The notes under the pieces: model-generated
The model's input: the letters and a program-made list of their open reading frames with translations, nothing else
Told to the model about the DNA's origin: nothing
The model's database searches: none
Shown here: positions 42,176 to 53,118 of the stretch, one piece after another
Layout: each line of letters begins with the position of its first letter
Numbering within the stretch: the stretch's first letter is position 1
Assembly: GCF_947172395.1 (NCBI RefSeq)
Contig: NC_069106.1
Location: forward strand, 5,518,001 to 5,582,000
DNA: 64,000 bases
Source of the DNA: Bicyclus anynana
Lineage: Eukaryota > Arthropoda > Insecta > Lepidoptera > Nymphalidae
Direction: 5' to 3'
Translations under genes and position numbers: made by a program

Positions 42176-42558
42176 AAACAGATGCTTAGTTGAGAACGTT
42201 TCCGCGCAGGCGGGTGTTGTCACATGTGCACAGTTGATACAAGTAATAACCGCTCGCTGTTGCGATGCAATATAAACACGCGAATTATCCATTTGAGCGC
42301 GATCATTCCGTTGTTTATTGCCAACGGTCGAACCGATAAAGGATTTATGGCTCAATTTCACCCATATTCCGCCGATAGTGTTCTGGTCGTATCTCACTAT
42401 CTTTTTCCTCTATCCTGCTATCACTGACGTGCACAAGTTTTCTGAATAAGGTAAGCACTGCACAGAATTGGAAAATTTATTCTCAAATATAGATTCGTGA
42501 TGAGTCCTAAACGTATGCAGTTCAATTTGGCATCTATGGAGTGCACGCCATTGCCTGC
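42176..42558. other. Unassigned sequence
   Basis: No gene or repeat recognised. Confidence 0.35.
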
Positions 42559-42695
42559 TATCAATATAAGCAACCTCAATAGCTCAATGGTAAAAGGCCC
42601 GGACTCGACACTGACTGGTTGTGGGTTCGATCCCCGGCCGCTGGACTATTGTTGTACTTACTCGTACATGACTTTTCTGACTATAATATTCATTT
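42559..42695 (+). mobile_element. SINE-IV (tRNA-headed), best copy
   Basis: AACCTCAATAGCTCAATGGT (A box), TTGTGGGTTCGATCCCCGGC (B box), then CTATTGTTGTACTTACTCGT. It looks close to a tRNA, but the acceptor-stem ends do not pair. Other copies at 33775, 45745, 53119 and 57829. Confidence 0.7.
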
Positions 42696-43588
42696 TTTAA
42701 ACAAAAACAAAGTATTTAACTTAAAGTATCGCCTGTTATTACTGTGATATAAAAACTTGTGACTGGACAAGGACATGTTCTATGAAAAATCGAAGGCAAA
42801 TATGCAAACCGAAGATGATTCGATCTCTGACCGCCTATAAAAATTTCATACAAAAGTATTTTTTTACTTAATCCAGTCCTTTAAACAAACACAAATATAT
42901 CTTTTTAATTCGGTAAATTTTAGAAAGAAAAAAAACTATCCTATAGCTCCATATACCAAACTGTAATTTCACTAAATCAGTGAATTACTTTCGTAGTCAA
43001 TTATTACGTAAAATCGTACTTCTTCCTTTGTGGTGACACTACAAATAGAGTCGCTGAGTGCAAAAATAATGTCGACTTATTAAATTATTTTACCACCCAA
43101 AAAATTAAATATCGTCTTCAATGGGGATGATGACTAGGTTTGAATATATTGATTTTTATGATACATTCGGGTAAATAGGGTCAATGTTAACTAATTTATA
43201 CATAAAAAGCAATCTGGATATTTGTAAAATAAATGAGATTATAAAATTTCAAACACTATTAAAAATATTTTATCGTAATTAGATGAAAATTTATACAGTT
43301 TTAGCTTCCTTACATTAAATGTGACATTTTTTAATATATGAACTATAAGCATAAACGCACAAATAACAAAGATATTAGTAATTTTGTTTGAACGCGCATA
43401 CAAATCTAACGATCATTACATTGCCTATGACGTTATTATTTCGAGCCATTTTGTATGGGGCGTTTTTCAGGGATCCGCGGCAGCGCCACAAATCTGACTC
43501 TTTAAATCCCTGTAGCTCCGAAAGTAATGATCGCAGATACCCTGTTCCTTTTACAAAATTGCTTTACTATTCGTATACTCTTAATTTA
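42696..43588. other. A+T-rich stretch, nothing recognised
   Basis: A 73-codon frame at 43388-43609 has no recognised domain. No repeat termini. Confidence 0.35.
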
Positions 43589-44239
43589 TACAGGGTGTGG
43601 CGTAAATAATGGATAACCCTGTACCTGCCGAAGAGACTCCTAATGGGCTATAGGAATATAGATTTTTTTTTATTTATTGAAGTTTCGTTTTGAGAAAAAT
43701 GGCTTAAGTCATGTTTTTATAAAAATGGGTACTTTCACTTACTAATTTTGCTACAGTAATCTCAAATTTTGGAATTTTCTTTTTCTGTTTTTTTTATAAT
43801 ATAGCTTAAGAGTTGTGCTACTGTTATTGATAAGGAATTTCTAATTCGTTACTCTAGTTTTGGCAAAAATTAACATGAAAGTTCAAAAAAGCCTTATTGA
43901 TTATTCAGTTTGTTAATTTTGTACATCATATGGTTTAAAAAATCTCTATTAGAGCTGATTTGCCCATTATCTTAAAAACATGCTTGCTTAATGCAGATTC
44001 CGAAACGGTATAATACTTATTACATATCGCGATATTTACGAAAAAAATTGGCAATAGTCAAGAACATGTCCTTGTTTTATTTTTATTAAGTAAATTATTA
44101 AGCTATCACAAACAAATTATCTATTGCAATTTAAGTTGACTAGGTTTACCAGTGGGTGTGTGGGTTGTTTTAAAAAATAAATAAAAAACATAAAACGATT
44201 TTTTTTTATTGAAAAAGCTAAAACACAAAAGTTTACATT

Positions 44240-44478
44240 TTAAACTAAATGTTCAAAATGGCCGCCATTTGCGGCAATGCAGGCCCTGCAACGACGGATG
44301 AATGACCTTTTCAGGCGTCGTACAAAGCCAGATCTCTTTATTTCGTCAGCAGCTTGAAAAATCCGGACCTTTAATTGTTCCAGGGATGTTATCTCCGTCT
44401 TGTAGACCTTTTCTTTTAAACATCCCCAGTAAAAAAAGTCGAGAGGATTCAGATCAGGAGATCTTGGCGGCCACAAAA
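44240..44478 (-). pseudogene. DD41D transposase C-terminal fragment, inverted copy
   Basis: Minus-strand duplicate of the C-terminal transposase coding end (WPPRSPDLNPLDFFYWGCLK to GGHFEHLV). It lacks the second catalytic aspartate, which lies only in the central spacer in plus orientation. Confidence 0.8.
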
Positions 44479-44479
44479 A

Positions 44480-44836
44480 CCACTGCCAGATAACCACTGG
44501 TTACAAAATGATGGTTGCCCTGCTCACTACGCACGCATTGTCCGGGATCACCTGAATGATGAATACAATGAGAGATGGATTGGTCGTTTAGGACCCATTT
44601 TGTGGCCGCCAAGATCTCCTGATCTGAATCCTCTCGACTTTTTTTACTGGGGATGTTTAAAAGAAAAGGTCTACAAGACGGAGATAACATCCCTGGAACA
44701 ATTAAAGGTCCGGATTTTTCAAGCTGCTGACGAAATAAAGAGATCTGGCTTTGTACGACGCCTGAAAAGGTCATTCATCCGTCGTTGCAGGGCCTGCATT
44801 GCCGCAAATGGCGGCCATTTTGAACATTTAGTTTAA
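44480..44836 (+). pseudogene. DD41D mariner-type transposase, C-terminal fragment
   Basis: Frame 44480-44836 reads WLQNDGCPAHYARIVRDHLN, then NERWIGRLGPILWPPRSPDL, NPLDFFYW and on to the stop at 44834-44836. Second catalytic D is at 44510-44512 (NDG) and third D at 44636-44638 (NPLDFF), with exactly 41 residues between, which defines the DD41D (rosa/VS-like) group of the IS630-Tc1-mariner superfamily. The first aspartate and the DNA-binding region are missing, so it is inactive. Confidence 0.85.
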
Positions 44837-45744
44837 AATGTAAACTTTTGTGTTTTAGCTTTTTCAATAAAAAAAAATCGTTTTATGTTTTTTATTTATT
44901 TTTTAAAACAACCCACACACCCACTGGTAAACCTAGTCAACTTAAATTGCAATAGATAATTTGTTTGTGATAGCTTAATAATTTACTTAATAAAAATAAA
45001 ACAAGGACATGTTCTTGACTATTGCCAATTTTTTTCGTAAATATCGCGATATGTAATAAGTATTATACCGTTTCGGAATCTGCATTAAGCAAGCATGTTT
45101 TTAAGATAATGGGCAAATCAGCTCTAATAGAGATTTTTTAAACCATATGATGTACAAAATTAACAAACTGAATAATCAATAAGGCTTTTTTGAACTTTCA
45201 TGTTAATTTTTGCCAAAACTAGAGTAACGAATTAGAAATTCCTTATCAATAACAGTAGCACAACTCTTAAGCTATATTATAAAAAAAACAGAAAAAGAAA
45301 ATTCCAAAATTTGAGATTACTGTAGCAAAATTAGTAAGTGAAAGTACCCATTTTTATAAAAACATGACTTAAGCCATTTTTCTCAAAACGAAACTTCAAT
45401 AAATAAAAAAAAATCTATATTCGAATAGCCCATTTGGAGGCTCTTCGGCAGGTACAGGGTTATCCATTATTTACGCCACACCCTGTATACAATTTAAAAA
45501 ACTGTCATCATCCCTATTCTTCACATAATATATTATTTACATTCACTGAATCGTGAATACCTACGGAAAATTCCGATTGTTATTGGGTAACAATGACGTT
45601 GTGATTACGGAATATTTTGTCTTTACCAAATCAAAAATAATTAATTAATCTACGCCATTGCGGTTCAGAATTGATTGGTTTATCAATAAATATGTAACCA
45701 CTGCGGTAAGTTCCACACACGAGCAAAGTTCAATATTTTTATTG

Positions 45745-45880
45745 CAAATCCTCAGTAATTAATTAAGTCCCCAATGGCACTGGACTCGCTGAGAGGTTAT
45801 AGGTTCATTCCCCGCCCACTTATATCGTCATGCTCCTACTAACACAGTCTTTCCGACTTATTGTAAAATACTCGAACGTT
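45745..45880 (+). mobile_element. SINE-IV, degraded copy
   Basis: GCACTGGACTCGCTGAGAGG then TTATAGGTTCATTCCCCGCC (B box), followed by TCATGCTCCTACTAACACAG and TCTTTCCGACTTATTG as in the 33775 copy. Confidence 0.55.
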
Positions 45881-45933
45881 CAAAATCCTATTTATAAATT
45901 GTTAGTTTTGTATGTTGCATTAATATTAATTAG

Positions 45934-46068
45934 TCTAAACGAATATTCGTAAATAACTAAAATTCGTGCAAAGTAGGTAATTTATTAATTACATTAATTT
46001 ATTAATTACATTAATTAATAAATTACCTACTTTGCACGAATTTTAGTTATTTACGAATATTCGTTTAG
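45934..46068. mobile_element. Perfect 58-bp-arm palindrome (mini foldback element)
   Basis: CTAAACGAATATTCGTAAAT to GTAGGTAATTTATTAATTA (45934-45991) is exactly mirrored at 46011-46068 around a 19-bp ATTAAT-rich centre. Confidence 0.85.
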
Positions 46069-46319
46069 TCAGGTTTGCTGCGTTTAAAAAAAGACATCAC
46101 GATGTACTTCGCAAGGGATCCTTAGTCTTCGATATTATATGGTAGAAATATGATTAGGTACGATAAAAAAGCCTGGAATTGAAATGTACTATATTACTGG
46201 AAACTTAATTCAAGATAACATTGTAAAATGGTGATAAACAAAAAAAAAATAATACCTGGCTGAGTTTGTGGACTCATTCAGCGTTTAGAACCCTCGTACT
46301 TTAACTATTCGACGACATA

Positions 46320-46382
46320 ACTAGATGTTTCAAAAGTGCTTGTAACTATGCCTGATTGAAATAAATGAATTTTGACTTGGAT
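46320..46382 (+). repeat. Dispersed retroposon tail (GATTTTGA family), short
   Basis: GATGTTTCAAAAGTGCTTGT then TGATTGAAATAAATGAATTT, as in 13120-13180. Confidence 0.55.
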
Positions 46383-47279
46383 GAATGGTCCTAGCTTTAA
46401 AAACAAAACTAGTCAAATTGGTCAAATAACATATTCTGATAACAGAAGAAACTTTAGTTTCTGGAAAAAAAATACTTGAGTTTATTAATATGTAACTGTA
46501 AGTAAATACGGTACTGCTTTCTTGCAAGACTGGCAAGTATTTTACGGTTTCCGCTTATTTGGCCAGTTAATAAAAGCAGCCGGGATGGGATGGCTAATTG
46601 GATTTCGTCGTGTATCGGAAACAGCCGGCTATGCCACGTTTTCGAAGGGGTCGTCAACCTTTGCGTCGGTTTTGATGTCTGTTTCACCAATTTTGATTTT
46701 CTTTTTCAATACAGTGTACAAATACATGAGTGACTTGAATACCAATTTACATATCGATAAAAAACTTAAATAAAAAGAAACGTAGCTACATATAGATACA
46801 TAAAATTATAAACAGTACATTTATTTTTATACACAAAGACATGTAGACACACGTCTGATACAATTAAATTTTAATACAACTTTTCGAAATGCCTACGTGA
46901 GTTTTGACGCGATCGAAGCCACGGAGGAAAGCTAGTACAATGTATAAACCTGTATACCGTAATAGTAGCTAACGTAAGCCTATTTCAGTTCAAAACTTCG
47001 TGCCTCGCCTTCGGAAATATTAGAAGTCAACTTTATCCTTGCCGGCGAAGTTTTCAATAGGTCTCGGAACCTCGACAAAAGTTACTCTTTCGCCGCGTAC
47101 ATATACAGACTATCGAAACTTTTATTAAAAAGAATAAAAGGCAAACTCGCCTCCTGTAATTTATTCTCAGTCGCTCACCTTTATCATTGCCAATAGCGCT
47201 ATTACAAAGTGTTTTATTGGCATAAAAAAAAATGTACGTTACAACGAAAAACAAGTCGCAAAAGTCGCACGACGTCGAT
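46383..47279. other. Unassigned sequence
   Basis: Short open frames (46522-46773 plus) carry no recognised domain. No repeat termini seen. Confidence 0.35.
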
Positions 47280-47560
47280 TTTGATATAAAGCTCGATGCT
47301 GAGTCACGTAAGTGGCGACCATGGGGAGCTGAGTGGGTTCGCGGGGGCAGGGGGGCAAGGAGGGGGGGGGGGGAAACCGCTCGGCTCAGCCACCTATTGT
47401 AGTACTGTGGAGGCACGTTGTTTTTGCTGAGAGCGGCGTGTCAGCGACACACCGGGACGTGAGTCGAGTCAACGTGGCACCGCCGCCCGTGCTGTTAACG
47501 TCGCGGAAAACACGATTTATGCCGCTCTTAACTTGTTGTTAATGCCGACCGACATTGAAT
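47280..47560. promoter_or_regulatory. GC-rich island with a poly-G run, possible promoter
   Basis: CGATGCTGAGTCACGTAAGT, then G-rich sequence with about 13 consecutive G near 47357-47369, then CGCCGCCCGTGCTG and GTCGCGGAAAACACG. It contrasts sharply with the A+T-rich surroundings. No splice or coding evidence supports a gene. Confidence 0.3.
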
Positions 47561-47970
47561 CTTTTCCAATTTTGTAATAGTTTGCCGCGTTGCGTAAACA
47601 GTTCACGAATGCGGGGGCACGCTTGATGGAACTTTCGAGCCGTCGATAAATAACTTTACGACGCGACGATAAATGAAATTTTTATCGATAACGACACGTC
47701 ACTAGTGTTGTTTGTTTGTGAATGTTTGACAAATTGTATTGAATATTAGGCAACGGTCATCACACTGATTACTGTTTAATTTCTTTTTGATATCATTTAT
47801 TAAAGTCCATGCTATCTGAATTGTTTTTATTATCTTCCGTAGCTATTGACGTATGTAAATTATAATGATAAAACTATACTGATATAATTTATGAAATAGA
47901 TTAGCTTACAAATTAAACAACTTTGTTATATTGTTAATATACAATGACTACGAATATAACAAATATATAT
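47561..47970. other. Unassigned sequence
   Basis: No gene or repeat recognised. Confidence 0.35.
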
Positions 47971-48189
47971 CTAGCGGACGCCCGCGACTTCGTCTGCGTG
48001 GGATTTAGTTTTTCACAAATCCCGCGGGAACCATGGACTTTTCCGGGATGAAAGTAGCCTATGTGTTAATCCAGAGTTAAATCTATTTCCATTCCAAATT
48101 TCAGCCAAATCGTTTCAGTAGCCGCATCGCAAAGGAGAAACAAACATACACAATTACACAAACTTTCGGATATATAATATTAGTGCGAT
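47971..48189 (-). mobile_element. Helitron-like element, family A, one internal unit
   Basis: CTAGCGGACGCCCGCGACTT at the 3' end, GGAACCATGGACTTTTCCGG interior, ATATAATATTAGTGCGA at the 5' end. Confidence 0.78.
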
Positions 48190-48730
48190 ATGATTTCCTA
48201 AATATTTTGTGCTATGTAACTGTAACTGTTAGCTTTTAGTCTATCTTGACTAGTCAAGATGAGTCAGCGTGATATAAGGACTCACTCCGAAACTATAAAA
48301 GCCAATTACATTCCCGGCAAAGAGTTTCGGCAGATCCGCGGATTAGCTAACTTACAGTTAGTACAAAAATATATGTATATTTTAAACGTCTTTTACAATA
48401 CATATGAATTATATACAAACTCTAATAAACCTACTTTAATAGTAAGTTATCTGCAAATAAATTGAACATTATACAAAGAAGCTTGTGAATAGTTAAATAA
48501 GATGAGATGTTGATGTTAATAAATGTAACTATTCCAAAGTCAAAACACTTGTATTGTTGTCTTGTTTATTTGAATACAAAAGTATTTTTGATTGCTTTTA
48601 TTTTAGCTAGAATAAAATAGAATAGAAAAAGCATATAATTCTAAAATATTCTGCAAATTTATATTATGTTAAAAATGTTTTAAATTTATAATTTCGAAGA
48701 TTATTGAATCACTTTTAACTTAAGAAGCGC
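48190..48730. other. A+T-rich sequence, nothing recognised
   Basis: No gene or repeat recognised. Confidence 0.35.
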
Positions 48731-48731
48731 A

Positions 48732-48849
48732 ACAGACCTTCAGTTTTAACCGTACAGTTTTATTATTTTGTAAAACTGTACAATTAAAACTGATAGTCAC
48801 TAAACACACACTGAACAGTCGAACTGTTCAGTTAAAACTACAGGTCTGT
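48732..48849. mobile_element. MITE with stacked inner hairpins
   Basis: Ends ACAGACCTTCAGTTTTAA and TTAAAACTACAGGTCTGT. Inside are the hairpins TACAGTTTTA..TAAAACTGTA and TGAACAGTCGAACTGTTCA. Confidence 0.7.
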
Positions 48850-49308
48850 AAATCAAATTGCTTTTTTGCGGATATAATATACAAATGTCTTTGAATAATT
48901 ATAATATTATTAAAGTGTAACTGTAATACGTCTATACCTCGAAAAAGAACTGTATGTTCGTTCTACTGTGGACAAATCCATCAGCAAGCGTCGCGCCGGG
49001 ATTTTTTTTTTTATTTTCGTAGTTTCGCCCATTTCATGTTGTTTCCGAATACAAACGGACACAGGGATGTAGTTTGTTCTTTTCATCAAGTTTGTTGTCG
49101 GATTTTTTTTTTCTAACTATTATGCGTCTGTCGTCTTTTGTTTTAAATACTTAACTGTGTCAATTTTGTTGATAAATGAATGTTAGGTTTCAGAACTTAT
49201 CACCGTTTATGAAACAAACTGATAGTGTATCAATGATCGCTTTTTGTCGCTATAGTTATTTTTTAGTTTTATAAAACTGTCAGGGGTTGTAAACCTTTTT
49301 GGTTTATT
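48850..49308. other. A+T-rich sequence, nothing recognised
   Basis: Several T runs. No gene or repeat boundary. Confidence 0.35.
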
Positions 49309-49479
49309 ATTATACTAATATTATAAAGATATAAGTTTGTAGTATTTAATCTCTGGATCTACTGAACTGGTTTTGAAAATTCTTTTACCAGAATTCTTTT
49401 ACTAGAAAGTCGCGTTAAATAATCCCCGTGTTTCACGGGAATGAGAATTACGCAGGTGAAACCGCGGGGCGTCGGCTAG
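49309..49479 (+). mobile_element. Helitron-like element, family B
   Basis: TATACTAATATTATAAAGAT start and CGCAGGTGAAACCGCGGGGC then GTCGGCTAG end, T follows. TTCTTTTACCAGAATTCTTT shows a small internal duplication. Confidence 0.72.
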
Positions 49480-49857
49480 TTTCACAATAAGTTACGAGTT
49501 AATTACTCTACGTTAACAACACATCCAAGTGTAAATATAGTTCCCGGAATAGATTACTATTATATGAATAGAATATTTCATTTTCATTTTTTTTCCTGAG
49601 AGGATACCCGTGCTAAAGTGAGCCGGGTTGCTAATGATGATGATGAATAGAATATCACATACATTGAAACAATTGAATGCAATCTATGAAACGAATAACT
49701 CAGTTGGAAAAAAAACTTTTAGAAACGATCCGTCTGTGCAAGACAGCAGAAAACTTAAAATTCCAACTCCTGCAGTGTACAGAGAGTCGTAATTTGCTCC
49801 TTTGTTACTGGCACGAACCGTGTCGCTCGGTGTTGTTTATTACTTTTTGCACTAACT

Positions 49858-50260
49858 TTGTCTCTGCGAGTCCTTTTCGTTTGAACACTTGTTTTAGTCA
49901 GGGTTCCGTAGAACATTTTGTACAACTGATCACTAATCAAGTTAATTTTTCGTGAGTAGCTTCATCTGAATTAGACGATCGACTTTTTTATTGTCTCTGC
50001 GAGTCCTTATCGTTTGAACACTTGTTTTAGTCGGGGATCCGTAGAACATTTTGTACAACTGATCACTATCAAGTTAATTTTTCGTGAGTAGCTTCATCTG
50101 AATGAGACGATCGACTTTTTTATTGTCTCTGCGAGTCCTTTTCGTTTGAACACTTGTTTTAGTCGGGGATCCGTAGAACATTTTGTACAACTGATCACTA
50201 TCAAGTTAATTTTCCGTGAGCTTCTTCATCTGAATGTGACGATCAACTTTTTTTATTAAC
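49858..50260 (+). repeat. Three-copy tandem repeat, period about 130-134 bp
   Basis: Units start at TTGTCTCTGCGAGTCCTTTT (49858), 49992 and 50122 and contain GTAGAACATTTTGTACAACT, CACTATCAAGTTAATTTTTC and GTGAGTAGCTTCATCTGAAT. The unit is homologous to the arm of the inverted-repeat element at 35971-36313. Confidence 0.88.
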
Positions 50261-50361
50261 GAAAATTCTTGATTCTGGTAGCTAAAAATGTTTTCTTTAA
50301 AAAAATCTAAAGGATGATATTACGTTTCATTTGTGTATTTCTAACTTAATTATAACAAACT

Positions 50362-50513
50362 AGCGGACGCCCGCGACTTTGTCCACGTGGAATTTAGTTT
50401 GTGTTAATCCAGAGTAAAATCTATTTCCATTTCAAATTTCAGTCAAATCGCTTCAGTAGCAGCGGCATTAAAGAGTAACAAACAAATATTCGCGTTTATA
50501 ATATTAGTAGGAT
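50362..50513 (-). mobile_element. Helitron-like element, family A, internally deleted
   Basis: CTAGCGGACGCCCGCGACTT, then a jump to GTGTTAATCCAGAGTAAAAT, then ATAATATTAGTAGGA. The ATCCATGGTTCC block is absent. Confidence 0.75.
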
Positions 50514-50828
50514 AGGCTAGCAGCTTTAAAAAAAATCTTAGAACGATGCAATGTATAAAGACATTATACTTCTAGAATGCTCTGTCGTTTTTAAAAACAC
50601 TTGCCGAGTTCCGTACATCCGTACATAGAAGAACGTCCCCGACGACGAAGAATGAGTCAGCTAGAAAACACATTCGTGACACAACTGTAAAAGGCAATTA
50701 CTTAGTCGGCGAAATAAAGTCTGAAGGAAAAAGTTAGGCATTAGTTTGAGCGGTTGAACAGTTTTCTTTTTATGTTTTACTATTTGTCGTCGTCTTCGTT
50801 CTTGTGAATTTTGAGTAAACACTGTAAA

Positions 50829-51136
50829 TTTCATCATTATCAATCCATATTCGGCTCACTGCTGAGCCTCCTCTCAGAATGAGAGGGGTTAGGCCAATAG
50901 TCCACCACGCTGGCCCAATGCGGATTTGGCAGACTTCACACACGCAGATAATTAAGAAAATTCTCTGTCGTGCAGGTTTCCTCGCGATGTTTTTCCTTTA
51001 CCGTTTGAGACACTTGATATTTAATTTCTTAAAATGCTTACAACTGAAAAGTTAGAGGTGCATGCCGCGGACCGGATTCGAACTGACACCCTACGGAATC
51101 GGAGGCAGGGGTCGTATCCACCGGGCTATCACGGCT
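50829..51136 (-). mobile_element. SINE-II, full length
   Basis: Minus strand GCCGTGATAGCCCGGTGGAT (A box), AGTTCGAATCCGGTCCGCGG (B box), body to CAGCAGTGAGCCGAATATGG and ATTGATAATGATGAA tail. Confidence 0.87.
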
Positions 51137-51161
51137 CTTGTGCTTTTTTATTTCACTATAA

Positions 51162-51490
51162 TAGCGGACGCTTGCGATTTTGTCCATGTGTCCGTCCCTT
51201 GATTACGATAAAATCAAAGAGTTTACCTATAGTTTATCTAACTTGTTTAGATAAACATATACTATTGCGTACTTTTTTAAGAACTAAAGAGATACAATTC
51301 CTTACATACATATTTGTCCTGTGGTTCAAGGGATCGGCGCTGTATGTCCAATATTTGCTTGGTACATGCAGCACAATGCTGAGCTGGACCCATTAGTCCC
51401 ATTAGTCCCACCAGGACCAGTAGTTCCTGAGATTAGCGCGTTCAAGGAAACAAACAAACAAACTCTTCAGCTTTATAATATTAGTATATA
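51162..51490 (-). mobile_element. Helitron-like fragments: family A 3' end, family B 5' part
   Basis: AGCGGACGCTTGCGATTTTG (51164) is a diverged family A end. 51408-51490 is a minus-strand family B 5' part (CAGTAGTTCCTGAGATTAGC ... TTTATAATATTAGTATA). The sequence between is unassigned. Confidence 0.55.
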
Positions 51491-51545
51491 TATAACACGT
51501 CCATATATAGGTAATGTGTTATAGGTAACGTAAGTTGAATTATAT

Positions 51546-51925
51546 TTTTTATATTATAAATGCGAAATTGAGTATGTTTGTTACGCTTTCACGCGTTATG
51601 TACTCAACCGGTGGTCATGAAGTATTCCATACTTGTATGTTGTCAGGGTTACAGAAAACAATTCGCATACCACTGGGCTGGGCTGAGGTCCTGGGCTAAT
51701 GAAGATTGGGAGGCTTCTGCCGTGGCTAGTTACCACCCTATTTACGTTTATTTTATATTGTTTACCTCGTTATAGTTAGACAAAATTGACTATTTTCTTT
51801 TCGTCTAAGTTTGAATGTATTTGGCTGAAATATGGACATATATTATGACCTTAATATGGGATATTTCTATCCCGGTAAAATCCATTGCTCCTGCGACATT
51901 TGTGAAAAACTGCATTTCTCGCGTT
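51546..51925 (+). mobile_element. Degraded Helitron-like family A copy interrupted by a SINE-I fragment
   Basis: TATTATAAATGCGAAATTGA and TTTGTTACGCTTTCACGC open it. 51668-51762 is SINE-I body (GGGCTGAGGTCCTGGG, GGCTTCTGCCGTGGCTAGTT). TTGGCTGAAATATGGACATA and TATCCCGGTAAAATCCAT resume the family A interior. Confidence 0.5.
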
Positions 51926-52437
51926 ATCGGCGATGTACATGTATATCGCAGTATTTATTTATTTATTTATTTGATCCACCAGTGACTGTTACAGCATTTA
52001 CACAATTACAATCTAAAAAACACAAACACAAGGCTCTGCACAATCAAATGAAGGTAGACACAGCATGCTCATTTCCGAAACATTAAAATAAATTAACGAT
52101 TACATAAAATCAGTTTACATATGAAAATACATTTTACAGTAACAAGAAAAAGAAACATTTACAACTAACCTAAAACTAACTTGCGATATGTCCTTGGTGA
52201 GTCTATGTGGATATCTATAGACCGACTAAGTGCGTTATATAATTTATATGTATATAAAGGTATGTACCTACTGAATGGAAGTTGTTCTTCTTAAAATAGA
52301 AGCTTCGGTGATAATTAGAAACGCTTCGGTATTGAGGGCGGAATGTCTTTAACTTGTACTTCTTATTGTGAAAAGATAGTTGTCGCGCGACAGATGGTCA
52401 ATTTTATGCTTTCTAAAAACACAGTAAACTTTTAAAT
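51926..52437. other. A+T-rich sequence, nothing recognised
   Basis: A TTTATTTATTTATTT run near 51955. No gene or repeat boundary found. Confidence 0.35.
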
Positions 52438-52528
52438 ACGTATACTCAGAGGCACAATTATCCGCCCACTTTAATATGACGCGAGTATATGAAAGTGGGT
52501 GAATAATTGTGCCTCTGAGTATACTTTA
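52438..52528. mobile_element. Short MITE, complete copy
   Basis: GTATACTCAGAGGCACAATT and AATTGTGCCTCTGAGTATAC are perfect inverted ends; the inner CCACTTTAATATG and CATATGAAAGTGG-like blocks also pair. A partial copy is at 2568. Confidence 0.8.
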
Positions 52529-52794
52529 TGTTCATATACAACCATTGTGTTTACATTTGATGTTCAGTGAAGAGTGAAGATGTAATTTTTATATGGTACG
52601 ATGATATGTAAATTATTTTTAACTGCCATCACATTTACTCAGGTGTCAGGTGAAAATAATTAATACCATATAATCATGCTTACTGAGTGTGTACTTGCAT
52701 TTTAATAATAATGAGTTTTCGCAAATATGTAGTTGTACATACTCGGTAGAACTTATTTTAGAATTAAAGAGTCAACGTATTCCTCGTTCGTTCG

Positions 52795-53078
52795 TATTCA
52801 TATTCAGCTCACTGCTGAGCTCGAGTCTCCTCTCAGAATAAGAGGGGTTAGACCAATAAACCACCACGCTGGCCTAATGCAGGTTGGCAGACTTCACACA
52901 CGCAGAGAATTAAGAAAATTATCTGGTATGCTGGTTTCTTCACGATGTTTTCCTTTACCGTTTGAGACACGTGATACTTAATTTCTTAAAATGCACACAA
53001 CTGAAAAGTTGGAGGTGCATGCCCCGGACCGGATTCGAACCCACACCTTCCGGAATCGGAGGCAGACGTCACGTCTCT
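52795..53078 (-). mobile_element. SINE-II, 5' end degraded
   Basis: Minus strand GGTGTGGGTTCGAATCCGGT (B box), GGGGCATGCACCTCCAACTT, body to CAGCAGTGAGCTGAATATG. The A-box region is lost. Confidence 0.83.
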
Positions 53079-53118
53079 CTCACGTCCTCAATATAAATAT
53101 AAATCAATTTAAAAAACA

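Larger units (their letters stand above)
43589..45487. mobile_element. Palindromic (foldback) derivative of a DD41D mariner-type transposon
   Basis: TA flanks (43589-43590, 45486-45487) enclose an element starting CAGGGTGTGGCGTAAATAAT. Left arm 43591-44478 is the reverse complement of right arm 44598-45485 (888 bp each). The only differences I see are about four substitutions within the outer 90 bp. The 119-bp centre (44479-44597) is unique. The plus strand from 44480 onward is a normal transposase 3' part, so the left arm is an inverted copy of it replacing the original 5' half. Confidence 0.9.

Noticed and set aside
42559..42640. A possible genuine tRNA gene
   Set aside because: A and B boxes are good but the 5' and 3' ends do not form an acceptor stem, and four other copies share the downstream body, so it is a SINE.
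47054..47416. A 120-codon minus-strand frame with a proline-rich start
   Set aside because: The proline-rich part is the translation of the poly-G island; no splice or homology support.
49858..50260. CRISPR-like regular repeats
   Set aside because: Units are about 130 bp, contiguous and without spacers, in a eukaryotic transposon context.
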